Below are positions 22,190 through 34,100 of a stretch of DNA of 64,000 bases, piece by piece. Positions within the stretch are counted from its first letter, which is position 1, and each line of letters begins with the position of its first letter. The notes beneath the pieces were generated by a model. The model had not been told where the DNA came from. It was given only the letters and a program-made list of their open reading frames with translations, and searched no databases. This DNA is from Limanda limanda (lineage: Eukaryota > Chordata > Actinopteri > Pleuronectiformes > Pleuronectidae). Both the position numbers and the translations under genes were made by a program. Location: NCBI RefSeq assembly GCF_963576545.1, contig NC_083644.1, positions 25,671,393 through 25,735,392 on the forward strand, given 5' to 3'.

Positions 22190-25100
22190 ACGCCTTTCCT
22201 GCTGGGAGCGGAAATCCTCCTCCACCAGAGGTCACCAATCCCAAGAAGCATGGGCGTGTAACCAATCAGCTACAGTATCTGGAGAAGGTGGTGATCAAAG
22301 CATTATTGAGGCATCACTTTTCATGGCCCTTTCGCCAGCCTGTTGATGCAGTGACACTGCGTCTGCCAGTAAGTGGGACAAATTTCGACAGATCAAGTAG
22401 GAGCCTGACTGTAAATATACTGCTGATGTTGTAAACCATGAGCTTTCTGTCTCTGTGTTACTTATAATACAGTAACGCACATTGTCTTGGTGGATCAGTT
22501 CCAGTAGGATGAAAACTGGGAAGGGAAGACTTTAGTGTATTGATGCTGGTGTTTTTGTTGTCTTTCAGGATTATTATACAATTATAAAAAATCCTATGGA
22601 TCTGGGAACTATAATGAAGCGTCTACAGAACAAATATTACTGTGAAGCACATGAGTGTATGAAAGACTTCAACACTATGTTTACCAACTGCTACATGTAC
22701 AATCGGGTAAGATAATATGATTTGTGTGCTGTATGATGCCAAAATGGACAACTGAACTTAATATATAATACACTGACAATGTGTCTGTAACCTGACATTG
22801 TTTTTTTTAATCATAATGAAAATATTAGATCATATTCATCACCCACTCAGAATGGCTGATGTTTTTCTTAGGTTATCAGTGCTTAACACATACACAAGTA
22901 TTTCTGCAGCTCAGACAGGATTGTCACAAAGGTACATATCACCCTCATGAATGCTTTTATTTTATTATATTCTGTACATTTTCTTTCCACAGCCTGGAGA
23001 CGACATTGTTTTTATGGCACAGACTCTGGAGAAGCTTTTTTTGCAGAAGTTGTCCCAAATGCCAAAGGACGAATGCAATGTTACAGCAGTCACTCCAGTG
23101 AAGGAGCCGGTGAAGGTGAAGAAATCCAATGCAGGTATAGTGTTCAATAATAATTAGGGATGCACGGTATGTATCGGTCCGATATATTTTATTATGATGG
23201 GAATTTTATATTATTTATTTATTGGAATTCGAAATTATTGCAGCCAGCATTTTGGGGGAAAGGCTGTGGCAGAGACAGCTGCCCCCAAACATAGCTACAA
23301 AGGCAGCTGCTTCAAAACAGTGCAGCATCAAAGACAGCTGCCTCCAAACAGTGCTGTATCAAAGGCAGATGCCTCCAAACAGTGCTGTATCAAAGGCAGA
23401 TGCCTCCAAACAGTTCTGTATCAAAGACAGCTGCCTCCAAACAGTGCTATATCAAAGGCAGATGCCTCCAAACAGTGCTGTATCAAAGGCAGATGCCTCG
23501 ACAGTGCAGCATCAAAGGCAAATGCCTCCACGTCAGTGCTGCATCAAAGGCAGATAACTCTAGACAGTGCAGCGTCATAGGCAGAAGCCTCCACATATCA
23601 GTGGTAGTATCTGTTGACACAGGAAGTGCCTCTACGAGCTACCGCTGCCACTATTTGAGCTTGCCCTTACTGACAAATGGAGCTCAGACGTCAGCCAAGA
23701 AAATATGGTTAGTGAAGATGGCTCTGTGGCTGGATGATGATTTCTGTATGAAAGGGACATTGTTGCATGCACTAGCATGCAGCATGCCTGTCAGTTCTAC
23801 AAGACCCTTCATTTTTTAATAAAAGAAGCACTTTATATTTTCTTTGACATTTCTGCTCAGAGATATTGTCAGTGCATTTAATTTATTAAGATTTTTTATG
23901 CAAAACATTTGTTCTTCCTTACACTCATGCACAAAAAAGACATAAGCCCTCCTCAACCTTTTTCCTTTTCTTTATTGAGCATAATATTCCATGACTCCTC
24001 ACTCCGTCAGTTTTTACCAGGCTTTCAGTTCTATAATAGCCTTTATTTTTGAATGCACATTTAATCTGAATTACTATTTTATTACATTGACATAAAGAGA
24101 ATTTTCCTCCTTCACCAACTGTTTTTTTTGTCTTAACAATGGAATGTTAATTCATCGCTATTGCTTACTATATTGTCCAATTTTACCCTTAGGCATGCAT
24201 AAACTACCGGCTATGAACTTCTTTTTAAGAATTATGAAATTATTATCAGTATCTGTGTATCTGTATCGGCCATGTGATGCATGAAAATAGCGGTATCGGC
24301 CGGAAAAAACAATTTCGTGCATCCCTAATAATAATCCCTTGACCTGTGGTCCAATATTACACATAACATTTTTGGAATTGGTAGATTTGATTGTTTATAA
24401 AAATGGTAATTTTAAGTAAATACAGCAATCATCCAGATGCACTGCTATTGCAGAAAAAGCTTATTTTTTCTGGAAAGTAATTGTATGATTTGATTAACAA
24501 TCAAAATTTGTACCAGGTCATGATGCTCTTTACCTACTGTCATGCAGGTGTGTTTAAGCAGAGATCCCTCGTGTCAGAAGTTGTTCTCCAACAGACAGTG
24601 ACGGTCCTCCCTCCTCATGTGCCTCAGTTCATACCACCCATACAGCTCTCTGCACAAATTGACGCAACAGTAAGTATTTGAATGATAGTTGCACACCGGA
24701 TACTCCATTTAACTGAAGAAGTCAATTGTCTTTTTTGTTTCCGAGTCAGTTCTGATGCTCTGCTTAATATGTCAGTAAGAAATCAAAATGTGTTGACATT
24801 TTTTATCCTCATTCTATGGCAGTTAGACCGAAAACATAACAACTGCATCCATACCACACCAAATCAAAAATAACAACAACAAACTTTCTCTATTAGGGAA
24901 ATGGTGTTGGCTCACACACCAACATTCTACAGAAATAAGGAAATCTCTTAGCGGGCTTGACGCCCAAAATTTCTACTTACTTGTACATCAGTTACAATAC
25001 CTCACTAAATGGATCCATCAAACCAACCACAATATTGCTTGGATATACCTGTCAAACAAAATCCTTGCATTAAAAATACTGCCATCTAAACAACTCTGAC

Positions 25101-28100
25101 AGCCCGGTGGAAATTCATTAAGATATTTAATTCCACCCCAGCACCATGTCAATATACTCCTCAGCCAGCAGAAGATGTGTAGACTTTCTGCTGTCCTGAT
25201 GTCAGTGGGAAGCAAACAGTCGTGAGTTTGTTGAGTTGCTACCTCACAGTGAGGGAGCAGCTAGCCGATTGGTAGATGCTGGGCAGAGTGGATGGACTGG
25301 GCTGTAAAGGCTCCAGTATGCTTCTACGTATCCGTTTCTCGGAGAGGGCTCCACGGGGGGCGAAGAGTCTTTTTGATTTTTACCTCTCCGACCACTGTAC
25401 GTTGAAAAAAATTCACCGCCAAACCCATAGGTGGCGCAACGGAAGACGAGCTCAGAGAAGCCTACCCCAATTTTGGGAAGAAGAAGTCCACGTGTGTCTG
25501 TTTATCTCTGTCGGCTTGTCCCCACACACTGAACCATGGCAACTAACAGAACTAAATAAAGTGACACCCAGCGGGTCAAAATGCTGATGTTATCGTTTCT
25601 TAGCGCAGCGGTTCCCCGGTCTTGTTTCCGAACTGTGTTGCTGATTCCACAGCTTGAAGCTCGACGGAGCTAGCTAGCTCCCCTCCCAGCTTCCACACAC
25701 AGTCAGCAGGGACTCCCGACACTAACTACTACCCAGTGTTTGCTTCTAACCTGACGGTATTGCAGAAACAGTGTCATGATAGAAGTGGAATTAAAGTCGT
25801 GACGGCGGGTTTTTGCACTGTTACCACCGCAGTTAGCATGGTGGCTAGCCCGCTAGCCTAGCCTGCTAGCGCCGTGACCGTGCCCACATGCCGTCAGTGC
25901 TCTAACAAGCCACCGTCAGCCGGACAACTCCGCTGGCTTCACACACACGTCACATTAATCGTAGAATCGTAGTTGTGTTTGGGTTTGATGTGACACAGGG
26001 AAGGAAACAGGAAGTTTGAGGTCCGGAAATGACGTTGTAGGGAAATTACGTCGTAGGGAAATGATGTTGTTCGCGGACCAATCACAGCCAAGGGCTCTCC
26101 GTGGGCTCTCCGACATAAACACGGACAGTTAGAAAAATCAGAGGTGTACGAAAAGCTCTCTGAGGCGCTCGGAGAGGGCGTTCCACGACGGATAGGGCGG
26201 TCTTATCTGTCCGTTTTAGAAAAGACGTACAGGCATAAATTGGCCTTAAGGTTTAACCATGTCTTGGATGTAGACTGGGCTTGATCCATTCACAGTTCGG
26301 TACGCACGTACCTATGTCTTGAAGCAGATGCGGGCAGCCACTGATAACCAGTGAAGGGAGTGGTGGAGCTGTGAAGTGTGAATGAACTTATGGTGGTTGA
26401 AGACCAGTCCAGCTGCTGTATTCTGGATGAGCTGTAGAGTTCGCATGGCATTAGCAGGCAGACCAGCCAGCCTACCTGTGTTTCAGATTTGGGAAAGATA
26501 ATTAGTTGGGTGTTACTGGTAGCTATGGTGAATGGAAAAGCCATGTGAGTGAATGACAGAGCCGAGAAAGTTGGTGTTCAGAGAGAAGAGGAGGGGACCC
26601 AGTGCTGAACCTTGAGGAAACCTAGTAGTGAGAGGACAAGGTTCGGAAACAGATCCTCTCCAAGTCACCTGTTAAGTGTGGGGTTTAGGTAGGATGAGAG
26701 AAGGGAGAGAGCAGAGCCTGAGACACCCAGGTCCTGAGGGGAGGAAATAAGGATCTGGTGGTTCACCATGTCAAACACAGCAGGAAGGTCTAGAACAGGG
26801 GTGCCCACACTTATAGGCTCTGCGAGCTACTCTTGAAATGACCACCTCAACAGGATCTACCGCCAAGATAATGTTGGTATCCCCTCTTTTTTTTTTGCCG
26901 ACACGTCCCCCTCGCCCCCCCCACGATGCGACGCAACGCTGTGGAGGTGATTAAAAAGATAGTATGCTCAAGTGCGTTGGTGGGAAAAGAAAGAAGAGTC
27001 TATTGCCCTACATGTGCGTCCTAATATGCCGGGGGAAGCAAAGACAACAGTTGGGGAAACAGCCAGTTGCCAGGGAAGTGTTTTCACCCATTTTTGTCGT
27101 CTGAGCAGAAGAGCTTTTGGCTGCAGAAATAGAGGCAGACAAAGAGGATAGTAGAGATTGATAAGTGAGCCGGCCTTCAGGGTGTTTTGATTTTCGCCAT
27201 TTCCTTTCTGGTGCTTGAATAGTGGCCCTGTCGGCGCGCAGTGAGTGAGACAACCACAGAGCTGGGGGAAGACTATTGCTACTGTCGTGAAGTAAGAGGA
27301 AAGAGGGAATCAAGAGAGGTGCACAGAGTAGAAAGGAGAGTGTCTGTGGCAGAGTTAGGCAAATCAGTGAGAAAGAGTCAGATGAAGGGAGGGCTGATAA
27401 AACAGATGAGGCCAGCGAGGAGGGAGAGAGGGGCGTGCATGTTGCGACGTACAAGTACAGAGTCTGTTGATGAGACGTGAAGTGGGTTCACTGAGGGGTT
27501 GGAGGTAGAGCAGTTTCTGGTAAAAATAAAATCAAGCAGGTAGCCAGCTTTGTGAGTAGGTGGGGAAGGAGTGAGTGAGAGAGCAAAGTAAGAAGGTAAA
27601 AGTAGTTAGTCAGACGACTTCTCTATTTGGATGTTGAAGTCGCCAAGAAGGACAAGAGGGCCATTTTCGCTGACCTACCCCGTCTGTCCTCAAATTGGGC
27701 TCCGACCCCTGGAACGCGTTTACATTGACCGATCTTCACAAAAAACAATACACAATGACCAGACACACAAAAAAGTCTGAGGTGCAATTTGAAAAACGCA
27801 ACAGGAGGCCTGCTATTTTGCATTTAGTGGCCATTTTGGCCATATTCCACATTTTTACTTTGAGGTACTTGTACCAGAGCTTAAATCAGATCAACTTCAA
27901 ATTGAGATGAGTGTCATCACAACAAGACGGAGATACAAACTAACTCAAAGATCAATTTTTCGTCACACAGTGTGACCGTGGTGTGGTGTCAAAGTTCGAT
28001 TACACGCCAATAAAACACATTATACTGTATCGCGGATAATATGGACCATGAATCCTTTGATGCTGAGCTGTAAACAAACAACCACTCCTGCAGTGACAGT

Positions 28101-31100
28101 GTCAGTGGTCATAGATCAAAGGAATCTGTATTACTTGCAAAGGTGACGTTTCTCTCTCTCTCTCAGAATTGGGACATTTCGTCAAACAGTGTAAACATTG
28201 AGGTACGGCGAAGGTTCCTCCTTCGCCAAAGGAGACGATGTTGTCATAACTCCACTGTGCATTGTCCTATCAACCAAACTTCTGTCTCATGATTAGAGTC
28301 CAAGCCTGCAGTGCGCAAAACGCATGAAACGCTTCAAAATGCATGTGCTCTTGCCCGTTCAGTGCTTCTTTGCAGTCCTAAAAATTTGTATTTCATCAGT
28401 CTTATATGTCAGTTTCTGTTGTCATCATTTCACAAATAAAATTACAAAAGAATGGGAGATAGATCATTTACATATTAACCTTGTGAACCCATTATAGGGG
28501 GAATTATATAGACTTATTATCTTATTATTATTATTTTTGACCAGAGGGTCACTCGTAATGAATCACGATAATTTACTACTGTTTTTTGCGTAATGTGAAT
28601 ACAACTTTAATACATTACCTCAACCGTGAAGACCTGATTCTATTTTCATAAGCAATCAAGATGAAGACTCCCATGAAACCACGCTGCTTCAAGATGATGC
28701 TTCAAACTTGATCTTTTGTTGATGTTTTGACTGAGAGATACCTAGTGGCCAAAGTCAAGTTTCGTCATGTCCTAATCACCCAGCCTGTTTGAGCCATTTA
28801 ACACAACTTTTAAAATGCCAAGATGTAAAACAAAGGATAAATAAACTTTGTTCAGTTTGGATGACTTACTAGTTTTTTTTTCTAACTATATAGATTAAAG
28901 GAGGTTTTAAAAGGAAAGCAGAGCCCCCATCCTCCACCGCCTCAGCGATCGCCAACGCTGAGTTAACCCCTGCTGAGGAGCATGCAGCACCAGGCACATT
29001 ATCCTCTAGGAGAGGCAGCGGCGGCAGGCCCATCAAACCTCCTAAGAAAGACTTACCTGCCTTTGAGGAAAAGAAGGTCAAGTTGTCTGAGCAGCTCACA
29101 TACTGCAGTGACATCCTGAAGGAGTTGCTCTCAAAGAGACACTATGCACATGCATGGCCCTTTTATTCCCCTGTTGATGCCGTGGCTTTGGGCTTGCGCG
29201 ACTACCATGACGTCATCAAGCAGCCAATGGACTTGAACACCATCAGGGTAAAATTACTATAATGATGATTAACTGTAGTGTATATCATATCATTTTTTTG
29301 TTGTTAGAGCAGTTTCTCTGACTGTTATATCCTCAGAAAAAAATGGATCAACGAGATTATGCGACTGTAAAGGAGTTTGCCGGTGACGTGAGGCTGATGT
29401 TCTCCAACTGTTACAAATACAATCCACCCACACATGAAGTCGTCTACATGGCAAGAAAACTCCAGGTATGCTTTTACTTATTCATTCTTTTATTTATGTG
29501 TCGAACAATTCAGTGGCCAAAGTCATGATTTAATTCACCAAAATGCATTTTTGAGAATCCAGAGGGTCTCTCAAACGCATTTGTTTCTTTTGTTTTATGT
29601 TAAACGCTAACACTCCCGCAAGCAGTGACCACTTTCATGGGGAAAGAGTCTCTGTCCTCTTAATCTAGGAGCCTGTTGGCTTCGTCTGATGACAAATTAG
29701 TTTCTGGGGACAACAACTGATATTTGGGGGCTTCCGTTGGATATCCACGCCATACACTGTTGCCCGTCTTGTTTCTCCCATCACATGAGTCGTACTTTTC
29801 TCCACACAAAACTGAAACATTGAAACTTTCTGAAAGTGTTTTAGGTCACATTTTGACTCATTATGTATATGTTTGCTATGTCTATATAAATGCAGATAAG
29901 TCAAAAACCTGATAGCCGATGAATTTCGGACAATGTTTTCCATCTTTTGTGCTCTCCACATGAAGAGGTTACCTATGGGCAATCACAGCTCAAACGTTAT
30001 TGGTCAAACTACAAACGGAAACCAGGAGGCTTCAGGATTCAAAATCGTGTCCCTCACTTCAGATTCTGCATATGCACATGCAGAATCTGTTTATAGAGAT
30101 TAGTGTTCTTGGCTTGCCTGTGTGCACTGTTAGTATGGACGGCAACAATTGGTTGTGGTCATTGCTGTTTATTTGTTAAATCTTTGTGATGCTGATCAGT
30201 ACTGGATGACCTATGTCACCCTTTTAAGTATAAGTACATGCTTTAAGTGTATATATTAATATAATTATTATATCTAATATTAACACAAACAATTGTGTTT
30301 TTACCAAAAGGACATTTTTGAGGCTCGTTATCTGAAAGTCCCCCAAGAACCAGAGGGCTACTCTGTACCTCACCAGCAAGTTATCAACGGAAAAGGAGAC
30401 GGGGTCAGCAATATGTCGATCTCAGAGAGTTCTGTCAGTGAAAGCTCCTCAGAGGAAGACAGTCCCTCAGAAGATCGGTCCATGCGGCTGGCCAGCCTGG
30501 AGGAGCAGGTGGTTAACATACAATGCCAGTGATGATGCAAATGTCCTTTTGAGAAGTTATTCACTTCAGTGCATTTCACCCAGACGTCTCATTAATGGCT
30601 GACTTCTCAGTTTAGAGCCGTTAGTGATCAGCTGAAGAGACTGAGCGAAGACCCTGTGATGAAGCCAAAGAAGAAAGACAAGTTAAAAAAGGAGAAAAAG
30701 TCCAGAGAAAAGGTTGCTGCTGGAGCAAAGTACAAATCCTCAAAAGACAAATCTCTTGTTGGAAAACTCGCCAACAGCAAGAACTCTTCTTTGTGAGTGG
30801 TCCTTGTACTTCGTATAGTTAATGGTGAACTGAGAATGCTAGAGACCGTGATACGCATAATAATAAATGTTTAATGTACATCTCCAGGCATGGAAACGGA
30901 CCCAATATTCACAATGTACCCATAACATGTGAGAATGGGGTCCCATCAGTACCGATGACTTACCAGGAGATGAGGCAGTTGAAATTAGACATCAACAAGC
31001 TGCCCGGCTACAAACTGGGCAAGTTGGTGAGGATCATTCATGCCAGGGAGGCTTGTCTGCGAGATTCTTCTTTAGAGGACATCGAGGTTGACTTTGAAAT

Positions 31101-34100
31101 GCTCAAGCCTTCCACACTGAGAGCGCTGCAGAGGTTTGTTGCAGCATATCTCAAGAAATGCAAGAAGGACATGAGCAGTGAGTACAACTTAGTCCTGCTT
31201 TGCCAAAACAATTCATAGTTGGGTTTAATTTGTAGGTATAAGGCTTTTATTTTAAATATGAGAATGGAATCAACTTGTGTCCTGCAGATAAACAGCTGCT
31301 GACGCCCACAGGAGGACTGCAGACTGGGAAAGTAAAAGCTCCTGGAAAATCTGTGGTTGTCAACAAAGAGCAGCACTTGATAAAGAAAAAAAAGCCAGTT
31401 GGTAAGACCGGAATCCCATTAACATTGAAAATGTCACAATTACGTGTAGAAATCACAATTTTCACTTTATTTTTGTTACTAGCTAAATCTGTGTCATATC
31501 CTGACGTCCCCTTCCTGCCACGCCTCAGTGAGAGCAGCAGCTCGTCATCATCCAGCTCTGGCAGCAGCAACAATAGTAAAAGTGGTTCTTGCACTCTTGA
31601 AAGCTGTGACTCTGGATCAGGTTAGCTGCTCTCTCTTCAGCAGGCTTCCCTCTTCTCCCTTTTTTTACCCATCTCTAGCAACAACGATGTGATTCACCTG
31701 TTGGCCTTACTACTCAATTACACACCTAAAAACAATTGAGAGAATTTTCTACAATCAAGTATCTATGTAGTTTATTTTTTCTTTTTAAATTTAGCCAGAT
31801 GAAAGCTAAAAATATCTGGTCCAAAAAAATGCAAGATTTTTCCTTTATCCTACCGTAATTCAACTTTAAGACTCAGTGACAAATCCACTGAGACTCAAAT
31901 GTATAACTTTTCTCTCTTGTTTATTTTCCATACAGATTCATTGCTCTGCAAATAGAAAGTGTTGACCAGTTCCAATTTATTTGTTAACGTCGTTGCATTT
32001 CTTGGTCTTTGGATTTCCAATAAAAAAAACTTTCCAATAAAACTATTTAGTTTATTTCTAGAAAGTAGAAATACAGAATTACTTTGTCATTTTATCAAGA
32101 GGTTTTGCAGCACATACGATTTTAATCTCATGTTCATTCACATATTCTACATCATAAAACAGGAATTAATTGAATTATGTTGTTACCATGCATGGTTTTC
32201 AGAAACAAAAAGAAAGAAGCAGAAATTTGAAGAATCTTGCCAAAAGGTTAAGACAAAGGTAAATAATGTTCATCTTTTTATTCAGAGGAATGAGAAGATT
32301 TTATGTAAGACAGCTTTGCTGTCAACAATGAAAAGTAACATTTATTTTTTTCTTTAGTTGAAGGTTCCACGTGCTGTTTGTAGCAAGCAGATAACAGTGA
32401 CAAAAGTCACTGTCAAGCCGTGTCAGCCTCCTCCTGCTGTGCAGTCCTCTGTGGCAGAAACTGAAGTTCACCCAACGCACCACGATGCACAACAGACCTG
32501 TGACATGCTAACCTTATCCCCTCCAGGTAATGTTTCGGTCTGTCGTCTTTGTCCCTCAGCAAAGATTTGCCAAAACATTATGTGAATTACTTTTACTTTT
32601 AACAATTTAAAATATGTTTTTGTCAAGACAATACTGAGAGAAAAGTGTTCAGTTAAGCGAAAGTTGAGGGTTTTCAATGCCGTGTGACAACCTTTCAATT
32701 CCCTGTCATCTTGTTTCTTATTTTGCATAATCTTTCCATTCTTTGCCAGCCTTGGATAGTAGTCACCTCTGAGACCTAGTGGCAGATCAGCATCACTACC
32801 TCTCCAACAACCTTCTTCAACAAATATCTCTCACGGAAATTTCTAATTAATAACATCCAGTGAACCGTCCTTTGCCACCACCTTTTCCCCTTTGGCTGCC
32901 GTTCCCATTAAATTGTCCCATTAGCTCAGTGTCCTTCAGGAAGACCAGCAGAGGATACAAACTCTGGTTCACTTGACTTTGTTACCTGCCATTTTCCCTG
33001 TTTTTAAGTGTGACATAATAGTTTGTGTGTAATTCAATTTCTTTCTCATGCTGCTTCCTTCTAACTTCTGTTACTTTTACTTGGCACTAGCTCTCACTGT
33101 ATATTTATATGAACAAACTCAACTGAGATTTATTGAGGATCTTTTCTTGTGATTCACTGTTCCACAGACTTGTCTGCCCTCCTGTCCCCCATGGCATCTC
33201 CAGTACTTTTACTGGACTGGGCCGCTGCCAGATTTGAGGTAAAGCAAAACGTTATGCTGTGGGCTTTGATTATTAGAATATATTTATATTTTACACCTTG
33301 CTCCTGTACATCATTGTAGCAAAGTAGGAACTTAAACCACTTGAGATCTGCAAAAACTACATTTTTATTACTTGTACATTTTCTCTACTTCTACTAAATG
33401 TAAAAACTAAATCTGTCCTTTCATCAGGGCCCAGTGCTTTCTCCTCTTAGCAACAGTCCACTACAGTCCAAGGATGAAACAGGGTCCAGTAAGTCCCTGC
33501 AAGACATTTAACATTCTTTTGTTTTTGATTCATTTAAGATTACTAATATTTAAGTTCAAGACTTATTTGTAGTGGTGTATTCCAGATCTCAGATTTCCTA
33601 AGGAGGACCTTGACAGTCAATTAACTAATGTGCATAACATCTACTCATCAAGTAAATCTGCTGAAGAGGAAAAAACCCAGATCCCCAAAAAGGTTTGTGC
33701 TGTTTCAGAGTTTATTAGTACAGATTCCAAATATTCTTCCTTACATATGAAGAAGAATTCTGCTGATCAAGGAGTGGGCGGTACATCAACCAGTATTTAA
33801 TATTTTTTTGTATTATTAAAGTGGAATCAATTCTATTTTATAAGCTAATGTAAAAATTAAATTTAAAAACTTAAATTTACAATGCCATTATCTTTCACTG
33901 AGAATCTTACAATATGCAATTTAAAACATTTAAATACTGGTCCAAGATTGCTTATAATTATTAAGAGTCATCATTTAATTTGAAAGAAGAGCTTATGTTC
34001 TAGAGTACTTTGTTTCAACTCAAAATTATCACACAATGTATCTTTCCACCACCAGAGGGCATCAAAGTATAATCATCATACAACTATTCATGTATGAGGA

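Larger units (their letters stand above)
24670..28893 (+). other. brdt intron 5, packed with transposon debris
   Basis: The largest intron within the brdt coding region (4.2 kb). Its order is: plain AT-rich sequence, a Harbinger-like element (25304-26250), an L2/CR1-like LINE fragment with a nested insertion (26280-27655), and a long copy of the GGGCCCGAGC family (27670-28390). It separates bromodomain 1 from bromodomain 2. Confidence 0.75.

Noticed and set aside
23268..23590. Regular 31-bp repeats resembling a CRISPR array
   Set aside because: Units are directly contiguous with no unique spacers, lie inside a hAT element in a vertebrate intron, and vary like a minisatellite.
27008..27454. 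148-codon minus-strand frame as a host gene
   Set aside because: Motifs and neighbours show it is endonuclease-region debris of an L2/CR1-like LINE with stops on either side.
31932..31963. Possible extra brdt exon after a TACAG acceptor
   Set aside because: Entered in the required phase it meets TAG within seven codons, while the next exon at 32203 joins exon 31483-31620 perfectly.
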